A program made the position numbers and the translations under genes. The notes beneath the pieces are model-generated. The model saw only the letters and a list, made by a program, of their open reading frames with translations. It ran no database searches and was not told the DNA's origin. Positions 17,640-26,517 of a stretch of 64,000 bases of DNA are shown here, piece after piece. The stretch's first letter is position 1, and each line of letters opens with the position of its first letter. The DNA comes from Dehalococcoidales bacterium (lineage in GTDB: Bacteria > Chloroflexota > Dehalococcoidia > Dehalococcoidales > UBA5760), in assembly GCA_028716225.1 (NCBI GenBank), contig JAQUQE010000001.1, positions 1-64,000 on the forward strand, read 5' to 3'.

Positions 17640-18402
17640 GGTGACGAAGCCGGAGGATATCAGGGACTTCTGGGAGCAGGGGCCGCCGATGAGTTTTATC
17701 AATGAAAAATTCAGTTACGAAGAGAAGAGGAAATTCCGCTACTCCCTTCAGGACTATATGCATGCTACCTTCAAGTTCGATAGCTTTTCCGGCAAGAAGG
17801 TGTTGGACCTTGGTTGCGGGGCCGGTATTGACTCCGCGGAGTTTGCTCGTAACGGTGCTTTGGTCACGAGTGCCGACTTCAGTGAAACGGCTGTTCAATC
17901 CACCAGAGAACTATTTAGGGAAGCCGGCCTTCCGGGTCAGGTAGTACAGGCGGACGCAACCGCGCTGCTTTTCGAAGATAACACTTTCGATTGCGTGTAT
18001 TCCTTCGGAGTGTTGCATCATATCCCTGACGTCCAAAAGGCGCTTGGGGAGATAAAGAGGGTACTCAAACCGGGCGGGTTGGTGATGGCGATGCTGTACA
18101 ACAGGGACAGTTTGCTATACGGCTACAGCATCGTATATCTGAGGGGAATAAAAGAAAAGCAACTGGATAAAATGACTATGGATGAGCTCCTGGCTCGATA
18201 TTCGGAGAGAAGGGAAGACAATCCTTATACCAGGGCATACACCAAGACGGAAGTAAAGGACTTGTTCTCCGGGTATTTCAAGAACTGTTCTGTCGAGGTA
18301 CGCTACAATGTTATTGACCTGCCCGAGCAGCGGAAGGTGAAGGTTGGCGTTTCCGATGATTACGAGCTTGGCTGGCATCTTGTCGTCAAAGGCGTAAAGT
18401 GA
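17632..18402 (+). CDS. class I SAM-dependent methyltransferase
   Basis: A 256-residue methyltransferase with the Rossmann-like motif I VLDLGCGAGIDSAEFA at about 58-73, an acidic strand-2 end (TSADFS), motif II/III around NTFDCVYSFGVLHHIPD, and LGEIKRVLKPGGLVMAMLY typical of ubiE-like small-molecule methyltransferases. Within this operon O- or N-methylation of a sugar of the surface glycan is the likely job. A good AGGAG ribosome site sits within the end of the preceding gene, which it overlaps by eight bases. Confidence 0.82.
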   Translation: MDKVTKPEDIRDFWEQGPPMSFINEKFSYEEKRKFRYSLQDYMHATFKFDSFSGKKVLDLGCGAGIDSAEFARNGALVTSADFSETAVQSTRELFREAGLPGQVVQADATALLFEDNTFDCVYSFGVLHHIPDVQKALGEIKRVLKPGGLVMAMLYNRDSLLYGYSIVYLRGIKEKQLDKMTMDELLARYSERREDNPYTRAYTKTEVKDLFSGYFKNCSVEVRYNVIDLPEQRKVKVGVSDDYELGWHLVVKGVK

Positions 18403-18403
18403 C

Positions 18404-19309
18404 ATGCTGACGATATTCTCGTTGCCCAAGGCTTTTAAGGGGCATATCAAAACGATCCAGGTTAATGCCATACTGAGCTGGCTGAAGCTTGATTCCGGGT
18501 GTGAAATAATACTTTTGGGAGATGATGAGGGCACTGCGGAGGCAGCGGACAGGTTTGGCGTACGATATTATCCTGGTATTGAGCGCAATGAATACGGCAC
18601 GCCGCTGGTTAGCTCTGTTTTCGATAAAGGGCAAAGTTTGGCCAGTAATGACATCGTGTGCTACGTCAACGCAGATATCATCCTGCTGAGTGATTTCTTA
18701 ACCGCTATTCGCCAAATCAAAATGTCGTCCTTCCTCGCTATCGGACAGAGATGGGATTTGGATGTCAGAGATGAACTGGACTTCAATACCCCGGGTTGGG
18801 AAGATCAGCTGCGCACACGCCTTCTTAAGAATGGTGAGCTGCATAACCGCTCGGGGCTGGACTACTTTATCTTTCGCCGTGGTTTCTATCAGAATATTCC
18901 TCCCTTTGCCATTGGGCGTACTACCTGGGACAACTGGCTCATCTACCGGGCACGTTATTTAGGCTCATCCGTAATTGATGCTACCCAGGCCGTGGTCGTC
19001 GTGCATCAGAACCATGACTACTCACATAATCCCGGAGGTACAGCCGGCGTCTGGAAGGGGCCGGAAGCGGTACGGAACCGCGAGCTTGCCGGGTGTAGAG
19101 AGCATGCCTTTACTCTGGAGCATGCTACCTGGATTCTATCCTCACAGGGCGTGAGGCGGGCACTGTCACCGCGATACCTGTACTTTCGGCTGGATGCCAT
19201 GACCGTGCTGTCTCCACGACTCCGCTTTATGCGACGGCCGATGAAGGCATTGACACGGCTGCTGGTCCGTATCCGCTCAAGGCTGGGTGTTAATCGAAAC
19301 ACGGGCTGA
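18404..19309 (+). CDS. putative GT-A-like glycosyltransferase
   Basis: A 301-residue soluble protein. The N-terminal part alternates strands and helices (IILLGDDEGTAEAADRFGV) and has a short acidic motif in DIVCYVNADIILLSDFL, where NAD/DxD-like residues would bind a nucleotide-sugar metal ion. Later landmarks are GLDYFIFRRGFY, TTWDNWLIYRA and VVHQNHDYSH. This pattern occurs in an uncharacterised GT-A-like family found in bacterial glycan loci. The basic C terminus (RRPMKALTRLLVRIRSRLG) could contact membrane. It starts one base after the methyltransferase stop and ends the operon, just before an IS end. Confidence 0.6.
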   Translation: MLTIFSLPKAFKGHIKTIQVNAILSWLKLDSGCEIILLGDDEGTAEAADRFGVRYYPGIERNEYGTPLVSSVFDKGQSLASNDIVCYVNADIILLSDFLTAIRQIKMSSFLAIGQRWDLDVRDELDFNTPGWEDQLRTRLLKNGELHNRSGLDYFIFRRGFYQNIPPFAIGRTTWDNWLIYRARYLGSSVIDATQAVVVVHQNHDYSHNPGGTAGVWKGPEAVRNRELAGCREHAFTLEHATWILSSQGVRRALSPRYLYFRLDAMTVLSPRLRFMRRPMKALTRLLVRIRSRLGVNRNTG

Positions 19310-19319
19310 GATTGTCCTC

Positions 19320-19350
19320 TCGTCGGTGCGCTGATTCGGGGGGAGGGTCA
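19320..19350 (+). repeat. solitary IS3-type terminal repeat
   Basis: This 31-base stretch matches the right terminal repeat of the IS3 copy at 5888-5918 in 25 of 31 positions, including the GGTGCGCT core and the final TCA. All six differences replace A or T by G. No other element sequence adjoins it. Its final TCA is, on the minus strand, the TGA stop codon of the neighbouring ABC ATPase gene. Confidence 0.6.
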
Positions 19351-20055
19351 ACGTGGTTCCGGTACGATTTTAGAGTTCAGTTCATCGCTGATTATTCTGC
19401 CGTCCCGGACCTCGACGATGCGGTCGGTGTGTGAAGCTACCGTCCGATCATGAGTGACTACGATAAAGGTGGTATTGAACTCATTCTTTATTTCTCCAAA
19501 TAGCCGGCAGACGTTTTGTGTGGTTACCGAATCCAGATTGCCGGTGGGTTCATCGGCCAGTATTATGCTGGGGCTGTTCATCAGTGCCCGGGCAATCGCC
19601 GTTCGTTGCTGTTCTCCTCCCGAGATCTGTGTCGGCAGTCTCTTCTCGAGCTTTGCTATACCCACGAGATCCAGGAGATTTCTGGCTCTATTCAGTACCT
19701 GCCCGGATTGACTTCTGTTGTGTATTAGATGCGGTATCAATACGTTTTCCAGAACGGTAAACTCCGGCAGCAGATAGTGGAACTGGAACACGAATCCGAT
19801 TGTCCTGTTCCGAACTTCGGCCATCTGCTTTCTGTTCATGCCGGATACGAGGTTGCTGGCAATGGTTACCTCGCCGCTGGTCGGCGTATCCAGAATGCCC
19901 ATAATATTCATCAGTGTACTTTTGCCGCTGCCGGACTCGCCGACTATTGCCGAGCAAGTCTTTGCTTCGAAACTCAGGTTGATATCGAATAATACCTGAG
20001 TCTGGTAGGCACCGGAATATATTTTGTTAACTCCCGATAGTTCCAGGGTAATCAT
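19348..20055 (-). CDS. ABC exporter ATPase, LolD/MacB type
   Basis: A 235-residue ATPase of the LolD/MacB/FtsE group that powers an FtsX-like permease, usually for lipoprotein, peptide or envelope-stress export. Motifs are Walker A GESGSGKST, Q-loop FVFQFHYLLPEFTVLEN, signature ISGGEQQRTAIARAL, Walker B SIILADEPTG and H-loop FIVVTHD. It starts one base after the permease stop, forming a two-gene operon. Its stop codon is the terminal TGA of a solitary IS repeat, so the original C terminus may have been longer; the core domain is nevertheless complete. Confidence 0.88.
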   Translation of the reverse strand: MITLELSGVNKIYSGAYQTQVLFDINLSFEAKTCSAIVGESGSGKSTLMNIMGILDTPTSGEVTIASNLVSGMNRKQMAEVRNRTIGFVFQFHYLLPEFTVLENVLIPHLIHNRSQSGQVLNRARNLLDLVGIAKLEKRLPTQISGGEQQRTAIARALMNSPSIILADEPTGNLDSVTTQNVCRLFGEIKNEFNTTFIVVTHDRTVASHTDRIVEVRDGRIISDELNSKIVPEPR

Positions 20056-20056
20056 T

Positions 20057-21217
20057 TTAACCCTCTCTGATCACATCGACCGGGTTCAGTTTCAGAGACC
20101 GTCTTGCTGGGATTAAACCGGCCAAAGTTGATGACGATATCGCTATCACCCACGAGCGAATGATAAAGTTGTAGTCAATATAGATTTCAATCAGAGCTGT
20201 ACCTTCAGCACTTGACGTAAAGGTATTAAAAGCATAGAGCAGACCGAGGCCAAGTGCGATGCCTACTGTGGCACCTATCAAGCCGATCAGCAACCCTTGA
20301 AAAACGAAAATGAGACTGGCGTCGCGATCCGTAATTCCCATGGCTTTCAGAATGCCCAATTGCCGGGATTTTTGCAGTACCGTAATCGAAAGGACGCTGG
20401 AAATAGCTACCACTACTGAGGCTAGTACAACCCCCTGAATAACGCCGCTGGATATCGATTGGCCTTCCAGTCCGCTCAGGAGCTCCTCGTTTTGGTCCTT
20501 CCAGTTCGTTACCTCGATATCTTCGTTGTCGACTGCTTCCTCTATCCGGGCGGCGATCTTGTCGGCATCGAAAAGCCTGTCCTGATCGACGGTCATTATT
20601 ATCCCCGTTATCCTGTCCCGGTAGCCAAAAAGGCGCTGCGCTGCAACCAGGTTGGTGATCACCCAGGATCTGTTGATACTCTCGATACCCAGGTCATAGA
20701 ATCCGGCTACCTCGAAGAGGTTAACCCCGCCGTCGGGAGTAAGGATGGGAAGCTTATCTCCTATTTCGACCTCCAGTTCCTCTTCCAGACTTCTCCCGAT
20801 CAGTACCTGTTTTAGAGACTGTATTTGCTCCCCCTGGTATATCGATTCAGATATTCCGTAGATTCGGTCTGCGCTTTCAAAATCAAACCCCTGTACCAGT
20901 ATCGGTAATATACCGTTGTCATTAGGTACCGAGGCATTGCCGGCAGCGGTAACGGATATCTTATCCAGGCCGTCGACACCCCGGACTTGATTGACGATAA
21001 TCTCCCAGTTCTTAATCGTATTGGTGTCTCCGGCCGGACGTATTGTTATCTGTGGCTGATTGCCTATCGTGCTGTTGACCAGGCTAATCTGTAAGCCGAT
21101 TATCAGCAAACCGACAAATATCTGCACCGAGACGGCGATAGCTATTCCGAATACAATCAGGGCTGTCTGTCCCTTGCCTGATTTCAGAAACCTGGTGGCG
21201 ATTTTCAGGGGAAGCAA
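20057..21217 (-). CDS. FtsX/LolE-type ABC permease
   Basis: A 386-residue permease of the FtsX/MacB/LolCE type: one N-terminal membrane helix (about 17-42), a large extracytoplasmic domain (about 43-260) with MacB periplasmic-core character, then three membrane helices (about 262-285, 305-330 and 350-372). The FtsX-like block reads VVVAISSVLSITVLQKSRQ followed by LGILKAMGITDRDA, which contacts the ATPase. It is the first gene of the pair. The transported substrate is unknown; lipoprotein release in the Lol sense does not apply directly to a monoderm envelope, so drug, peptide or stress-related export is more likely. Confidence 0.85.
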   Translation of the reverse strand: MLPLKIATRFLKSGKGQTALIVFGIAIAVSVQIFVGLLIIGLQISLVNSTIGNQPQITIRPAGDTNTIKNWEIIVNQVRGVDGLDKISVTAAGNASVPNDNGILPILVQGFDFESADRIYGISESIYQGEQIQSLKQVLIGRSLEEELEVEIGDKLPILTPDGGVNLFEVAGFYDLGIESINRSWVITNLVAAQRLFGYRDRITGIIMTVDQDRLFDADKIAARIEEAVDNEDIEVTNWKDQNEELLSGLEGQSISSGVIQGVVLASVVVAISSVLSITVLQKSRQLGILKAMGITDRDASLIFVFQGLLIGLIGATVGIALGLGLLYAFNTFTSSAEGTALIEIYIDYNFIIRSWVIAISSSTLAGLIPARRSLKLNPVDVIREG

Positions 21218-21439
21218 TTAATAAGCCCTCCTCATATGGTTTGCTATCAATAATCGTCTTATCCCTGCATTATCCAATAAATAGCGCTGTCTGGCAATCA
21301 TTATGATATAAGTTTGGTGTTTTTTAATACATGCTTTTGCGAAAAAGGGGTAAGGTATTAGTAAATCACGCTTCGTATCGCAGCGTAAATTAAGATATGG
21401 CGAATCTAGAAAGTGATAGCAGGGTGTATTGTCAATGGA

Positions 21440-22381
21440 CTATCGAATGATCAGTAGCCCCACTAAAGCCAGAGCAGCGATGGGCGGCAGGGCGGGTACC
21501 GCCTTGCCTTTGAGGAAAACGGCCTGTATCAGGTAGGCCAGCGCCAGTCCCGAGAGAGCGAAGGCTGCCGTGATGGTGGCCGTAGCCAGGCCGTGGGCGA
21601 AATAGACCGAAGTTGTGAGCAGGCAGGGGAAGGCTATGTCGCCTCCACCGAGTAAGGAGTATTCGCGTTCGTCAGGCTGCTGCTCGACTACATTGGTGAT
21701 AACCCCTTTTCTCAAGTCGGCTCCCCAGTGCGAAGGATTCTTGGGAATGATGAATGCCGGTAACACTCCTACTTTAGACAGCTTGCCGGTTAACCAGAGC
21801 ATTAAGCCGCGACGCACCGCAATGAAGTCGTAGATTGCCAGTGCTCCCATTATAGCCATAACTGTCCAGGGTGTGATGAAGTGGCCGAAAACGGCTCCCA
21901 CACTGGCCAGTGCCAGAATCAGGGCTAAATTGTGAAACCAAACTCGTGGTATCAGGAACCAGATGATGGCTACGGCAGAGGCTATGCCGAGTGCTCCCGC
22001 AAGAGGCATCCAGAAGACACAGGCGATAAATGATCCCCAGGCGAATAGGAAGGCGAAAAGTATTCTCAAGGTTAGTATCAGGGTTGACAGCGGAACTCGT
22101 AGCAATATTATCACGATCACTGCCGTTGCGACGAGGAAGTAGATTATTACCGGACCCAGTGATGAATAGGCAGGTACTTGAGTCACCTCACCCGAAGGTG
22201 TCGTTGCCGGGCCGGGCCACACGGATATCGTCTGATCGGGTTGGGCGGGCATGTATATGTTGTTGGCTTCTAAGAACGAGGTTTCCTGCGATGCGATCGA
22301 GATAGTGAGTATCTGGGCCACGATAAAGAACAGGACGGCGATGAATACAGGATGCTGTTTGGTCAGTCTTATTATTTTCAT
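21440..22381 (-). CDS. presenilin-like (A22) intramembrane aspartyl protease
   Basis: A 313-residue membrane protein with about nine hydrophobic segments. It carries all three hallmarks of presenilin/signal-peptide-peptidase proteases in order: a YD pair at 184-185 (AIYDFIAVRRG), the GxGD-type motif LLGGGDIAFP with Asp248, and PALP at 296-299. These proteases cut substrates inside the membrane, with the two Asp residues catalytic. Archaeal homologues such as PSH are characterised; bacterial ones are little studied. The loop between the two catalytic helices (SKVGVLPAF to DEREYS) is polar, as expected. Neighbours give no hint of a substrate, though several lipoprotein and secreted genes lie close by. 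Confidence 0.82.
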   Translation of the reverse strand: MKIIRLTKQHPVFIAVLFFIVAQILTISIASQETSFLEANNIYMPAQPDQTISVWPGPATTPSGEVTQVPAYSSLGPVIIYFLVATAVIVIILLRVPLSTLILTLRILFAFLFAWGSFIACVFWMPLAGALGIASAVAIIWFLIPRVWFHNLALILALASVGAVFGHFITPWTVMAIMGALAIYDFIAVRRGLMLWLTGKLSKVGVLPAFIIPKNPSHWGADLRKGVITNVVEQQPDEREYSLLGGGDIAFPCLLTTSVYFAHGLATATITAAFALSGLALAYLIQAVFLKGKAVPALPPIAALALVGLLIIR

Positions 22382-22799
22382 GTTAGTAGTTTATCCTTAG
22401 TCTAAGAAAGCCGTGGTTGTCCACCGAATTACGCCCCCTGTTTTTTTGAGATGCTGCGGTATGAACTATAGCTGTTATATGCATTAGAAGGTATTACGGT
22501 TGATTGGAATTTTCTTTCAGAGATCGGAAGCTTCTGGTTGTTGTTACAAAAAAACTTGTGAATATTATCTATGTATTTTTACGTTGTGGCAACCTAATAG
22601 TATAACGATGGAATTCATCATCGGTTAGCTTTTTATGGTCTGCCGACAATAATTGAACAAACTGCAAATTACGGACAGGCAGCATAACTAATTAGGCGCT
22701 ATGATATAAGTTTACCGCTTTCCCGACACTGAGGTTGAGTTCTGGTTTAACTGATACAGGTGTCCACCCTGTAACAGGACTATCAAGAGGAGACGTTCA
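22382..22799. other. intergenic stretch
   Basis: AT-rich sequence upstream of the presenilin-like gene and downstream of the lipoprotein gene, both on the minus strand. I find no convincing coding frame, tRNA or strong terminator. It should contain the promoter of the protease gene, but no clear -35/-10 pair stands out. Confidence 0.4.
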
Positions 22800-23537
22800 C
22801 TACTCCATCCGCTCTCCTTCCCATGATTGCCATGAGCCCGAAGAGTCGTAACGCCAATGGCCGGTGAAGGAATTACCGTCTGCGGACATGGTGAACTCGA
22901 TATCTCCGGCATCTTCAGGAGGTATATGGGTCGGGTCCTCTGACCAGGTTCCTATCAGGGTGTTCCCATTGTCTCCTGTTGCGGTGGCTGTCAGTATCCC
23001 TCCCTGGTAGGTGTATGTGCCGGTTACCCGTTCACCTGACTGGGACAATGTCATTATCCCCCATATCCCGCAATCCCATTGCCCGCTCCAGTTTGCCTCT
23101 AATGAAGGGCTGACTGGCTCTGGCGTCGGCTCTTCCCGCGGTTCAATCTTCAATATGGTAGTAGCTTCCTCCGACCAGTCTCCATTATTGTCCTGGACTA
23201 TCAGGCGGATAACGTGGTCTCCTTCGGAAAGCGACGTAGTTTCAAAGTTGGCGGTGGTGCCCAGGTCGCCGTCCTGGCTGGAACTCCAGAGGTAGGCTAC
23301 TACCGAGCCATCGTCATCGGTTCCATGACCCTGGAAAGAAACAGGGTCTCCCTGAACTGCCTCGGTTGGGATAATAGAGTATATATAGGCAACTGGCAAA
23401 AGATTGGCGGTAACAGGGGCGGGCGTTGGCTCCGGTAGCGGGGTTGTGGTCGGGCCAGTAGGAATGAAAGGCAGGCAACTGATTGACATAAGTCCTGCAA
23501 TTGCCGCGATAATGATGGCTGGAGTTAGCTTATTCAT
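22800..23537 (-). CDS. PKD-domain lipoprotein
   Basis: A 245-residue exported lipoprotein. The signal peptide ends in a lipobox (LMSISC, Cys about 21). A Pro/Thr-rich spacer follows, then a PKD-like beta-sandwich (about 48-130: GDPVSFQGHGTDDDGSVVAY and GDHVIRLIVQDNNGDWSE), a second Pro-rich linker, and a C-terminal beta-rich domain (about 145-245) with repeated Trp/Gly blocks (WSGQWDCGIWG, GTWSEDP, GHWRYDSSGSW), resembling small lipocalin-like or protein-binding sheets. Function is unknown; presentation on the outer face of the membrane is the likely location. Confidence 0.75.
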   Translation of the reverse strand: MNKLTPAIIIAAIAGLMSISCLPFIPTGPTTTPLPEPTPAPVTANLLPVAYIYSIIPTEAVQGDPVSFQGHGTDDDGSVVAYLWSSSQDGDLGTTANFETTSLSEGDHVIRLIVQDNNGDWSEEATTILKIEPREEPTPEPVSPSLEANWSGQWDCGIWGIMTLSQSGERVTGTYTYQGGILTATATGDNGNTLIGTWSEDPTHIPPEDAGDIEFTMSADGNSFTGHWRYDSSGSWQSWEGERME

Positions 23538-23719
23538 AACTGTACCTCCTGCTAACTAGAAAGCCTTAACTGACCTGCTTCCAGAGGTTGGTATTGGAGC
23601 CGTGAATGCTTCTGGGGCCGACGGTCGGCGTCCGATAGCGCTATGCGGACGGAACTCATTCTACTACCGCCGCTGTTGCTTAATCAATACCTTAATTGCG
23701 CCGCTTCGCATTTATTGTG

Positions 23720-24283
23720 TCATATCATATGAAGTATCAAAATCCTGATGCCGATGACTATCAGGATTGCTCCGCTAATAATCTCTGCTCTCTTGGCGGC
23801 CAGCTTGCCCAGTCTTCCGCCTAGAAGCAGGCCCAATATGGTGACCGCGAATGACACCATTCCGATAATCATACTGCCTGATGAAATATTGATATCGACA
23901 AAACTGAAGCTGAATCCAACGGCGAGAGCATCCAGGCTGGTAGCTAATGATAGAATTAGCAGCGTGAAGCCTTTAGTATTATCAGTTCCGGGTACGCTGT
24001 TATTTCTACGATGGACGGATTCCCAAATCATTCTGCAGCCTACGAAAAGCAGTAGGCCAAAAGCTACCCAGTGGTCATAATCGGAGATGGCTGCCAATAT
24101 TCTCTGTCCTGCCAGCCACCCCAGGAATAACATCAATGCCTGAAAAGAGCCAAATGATAAAGACATCCGGAGCATTTGTTGGATCGAGATCTGCTTCAGG
24201 GAAATGCCGGTAATCACTGATACTGCGAAACAGTCGGCTGAGAGTGCTAGGGATATGGGTAGAATAGTCAGTAAGTCAAGCAT
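23720..24283 (-). CDS. mntP: manganese efflux pump MntP
   Basis: A 187-residue six-helix membrane protein of the MntP family, which exports Mn2+ to relieve toxicity. The family's paired motifs are clear: ALSADCFAVSVITG near residue 15 and SLATSLDALAVGFSFSFVDI near 115, each placing an Asp in a membrane helix. Length matches the family. mntP is often controlled by the yybP-ykoY Mn riboswitch; I looked upstream (24284-24390) and do not see that element, only a hairpin that looks like a terminator of the upstream gene. Confidence 0.9.
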   Translation of the reverse strand: MLDLLTILPISLALSADCFAVSVITGISLKQISIQQMLRMSLSFGSFQALMLFLGWLAGQRILAAISDYDHWVAFGLLLFVGCRMIWESVHRRNNSVPGTDNTKGFTLLILSLATSLDALAVGFSFSFVDINISSGSMIIGMVSFAVTILGLLLGGRLGKLAAKRAEIISGAILIVIGIRILILHMI

Positions 24284-24324
24284 GTCCAGGAATTATGGCA
24301 TGTTTAGAGACATCTCGTAAAACC

Positions 24325-24352
24325 TGGCCTGGACGGAAAGCGCAACAGGCCA
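24325..24352 (-). terminator. putative hairpin terminator
   Basis: A seven-base perfect stem (TGGCCTG with CAGGCCA) and a 14-base loop lie between the FecR-domain gene and mntP. Read on the minus strand it is followed by GGTTTTA, a weak T-run. It may end transcription of the upstream gene. Confidence 0.4.
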
Positions 24353-24390
24353 AGCGCTGTAATACAAGTTATGAAAGCTCGCAAGTGATA

Positions 24391-25701
24391 CTAAAACAGG
24401 GACTTAAACCAGTTAACGAAGGATTCCCAAAGACTGATAAATTGATCGCCCCAACTACCCCATGAATCAGGCTCTGAAGAATCATCATCTTCGAGGTCCT
24501 CATAGAAACTCTGCCAACCGGCTTTTTCTTCGTCAACGTCGAAGCTCGATACCTCGCTGATTCCACTATCTGTGGCGGTTGCCTGCTTGCCTGCTTCTAA
24601 CGTTACCGTTTCATCGTAATCATAAGCGGTGAATTCGACCGATCCCTCAATAACCTTGATCGTATCAGAATCCTCGGTAACCTCAACGACAAAATTGGTA
24701 CCCTCGATGCCGACAACTGCTCTATTGAGAGAAACCTCATACTTTTGGGCTCCAGCCTCTCCCTTAGGAAAATAGAAGTTCGAAATTCCTTCCCACAATC
24801 TGCCCACAGCGACACCGTATGGTGTGTATTGACTAACGGAAGGCTGGCGTTCAAACCAGCTTCTTTCCTTCTGTCTATACATAGCACCAGTGTGTGTTCT
24901 TATAACTGTCTCGGCCCCTGAGGGAGTCCTTACCGTCCAATTTTCACCAATAAATATGTTGTTTTCACCAGTGCTAGAATAGTCACCGGGCATTATCTTA
25001 ACCCAGTTTCTCTGCGATGGTGGGAGCGAAGGCGGATCTGCTGAAATGTATATCGGATTGCCCTCAACTTTAGTAATATAACACAGCCCCCTTGTAGTTA
25101 AATCAACATCGGGAAGACTATCGATTAGAGGACCTGGCGGCGGGTCCTCTGCTGTTTGCGGCGGTGTCGGCGAAGGCATGCTTGTGCTTGAACCAGCACC
25201 AAACGTCCCGCTGACAACCAGCCCTCTATCGCCGGCATTGTAATGGCCTGTCATACTGATGGAGAAGCTGCCACCGGTAGCTCCCGTGGGGATCGGCACA
25301 GATATGGTGAAGGATTCTTCATTGAAACCGGGGAAGCCGCTCGGGATGTTTGTGGTGAACTGATCGGTTTCACCTCCGCACGATACGGTTGCGCTTACGT
25401 CGGCATCATAGCCATTTCCCATTTTAGCGGAACCGGAAATAGTCAGTTGTCCTGTTCCTAATGTGCCGCTTAAAGTACGGCTAGTTGTGAAACCCCATTC
25501 ATCGCTAGTATCGGTAACGGTAGCTCCTGAAATGTCATAGTTGATCTGCATTCCATTGAACGGTTCGTCCGGGAATGTACCGCCTTCTGCCATAACATCA
25601 GATGGGGGCATAATTACAGTCGGTAGCATTGTCGCCAGGCAGAGTGTTACCACTGCCATGGTACGTACACGTTTCCGCAGAAGGGTTCTTAATATCATCA
25701 T
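24391..25701 (-). CDS. exported FecR-domain protein
   Basis: A 436-residue exported protein. A basic start and hydrophobic stretch (TMAVVTLCLATMLPTVIMPP) form a signal peptide. Residues 45-180 look like a beta-rich adhesion-type domain. A FecR-like domain covers about 235-375, with WTVRTPSGAETVIRTHTGAMY and then VVGIEGTNFVVEVTEDSDTIKVIEGSV and LEAGKQA, as in FecR regulators and FecR-like surface proteins. An acidic spacer leads to the end FISLWESFVNWFKSLF. That tail closely matches the end of the 28487-31288 protein. No FecI-type sigma factor is nearby, so signalling is not implied. Confidence 0.75.
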   Translation of the reverse strand: MMILRTLLRKRVRTMAVVTLCLATMLPTVIMPPSDVMAEGGTFPDEPFNGMQINYDISGATVTDTSDEWGFTTSRTLSGTLGTGQLTISGSAKMGNGYDADVSATVSCGGETDQFTTNIPSGFPGFNEESFTISVPIPTGATGGSFSISMTGHYNAGDRGLVVSGTFGAGSSTSMPSPTPPQTAEDPPPGPLIDSLPDVDLTTRGLCYITKVEGNPIYISADPPSLPPSQRNWVKIMPGDYSSTGENNIFIGENWTVRTPSGAETVIRTHTGAMYRQKERSWFERQPSVSQYTPYGVAVGRLWEGISNFYFPKGEAGAQKYEVSLNRAVVGIEGTNFVVEVTEDSDTIKVIEGSVEFTAYDYDETVTLEAGKQATATDSGISEVSSFDVDEEKAGWQSFYEDLEDDDSSEPDSWGSWGDQFISLWESFVNWFKSLF

Positions 25702-25862
25702 CGGGACTCCTTGTTTGATTAAGGAATGACCGTCAGGTTCGAATACCTCTGATAGTGGTTCCTCTCGTTATCATAGCAAGGCAGGCGCCATAATACAAGA
25801 TTGTCCGGTTATCAATGCAAACTTGGGAAAATATAGCTTGGTGAGGTTTTGTAGCACGGCAA

Positions 25863-26267
25863 TTAGTTAACCGGGATATCAATCCCGGCCTTATCCAGAA
25901 CATTCTCTTCGACAAGTATATGGCCGCTCGTTCTCATGCAGATTGCCAGAATCTGCCCGATCGAGTACTTAACGGATGATGCCCCCCCTCGCCACCCCAT
26001 AATGCACTCGGCATTAAAGATCCCTTTGTTGACGCCGTCGATTACCAGTGCTACCTCGTCGCCCCCGGCCAACATCGCCCGTACGCCATCATCAACAATC
26101 CGGTCGGAGCGATCTCCTCTCAGTACCTTGTTGACTGTGTCAGCAGAGGACTTGTCCACATATACCGGCAAATAGCGTTGGCCGTCCTTTTCTTTGAGCA
26201 TTATTAGCCATTCGTCTCTGTACTTGGCAAGCCTTACGGAATCAATTCTCATTTCGACGTAGGCCAT
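25863..26267 (-). CDS. bifunctional nuclease (DUF151) family protein
   Basis: A 134-residue protein resembling the bifunctional nuclease/DUF151 family: MRIDSVRLAKYRDEWLIMLKEKDG followed by RYLPVYVDKSSADTV matches the family's pattern of a short strand, VxLKE, and RYLPIxIGxxEA. The remainder keeps the alpha/beta rhythm (GIFNAECIMGW, QILAICMRTSGHILVEENVLDKAGI). Members are reported to have RNase and DNase activity; conservation of the catalytic residues here is unverified. It is a single gene divergent from tatD. Confidence 0.6.
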   Translation of the reverse strand: MAYVEMRIDSVRLAKYRDEWLIMLKEKDGQRYLPVYVDKSSADTVNKVLRGDRSDRIVDDGVRAMLAGGDEVALVIDGVNKGIFNAECIMGWRGGASSVKYSIGQILAICMRTSGHILVEENVLDKAGIDIPVN

Positions 26268-26517
26268 TTGCGAATTACCTCGCTGTTTTCTATTGCTTAG
26301 CAGTCAACCGGTTCACAGGGTATGTATTGTATCACATAATTTGTAGTTTGCAATAACTTCCCCAGAAATTGGACTTAAAATATTATTGCCGGCATCATTG
26401 ACCGGGAAGGATTGAGGTTGAATATTTAGGGAATTGGAAGGATAAGGGCTTATCATTTAGTATAATATTATATGGTAGGTACCGAATATATCGAAGATAT
26501 AAAACGATGGAGAGTCT

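Noticed and set aside
24284-24390. Possible yybP-ykoY manganese riboswitch before mntP
   Set aside because: None of the conserved core sequences of that riboswitch is present on the minus strand; only a short terminator-like hairpin is seen.
25735-25752. GGTTCGAAT-like stretch resembling a tRNA T-loop
   Set aside because: The flanking bases do not form a proper T-stem, and no acceptor, D or anticodon arm can be drawn in the upstream sequence, which overlaps the FecR-domain gene start.
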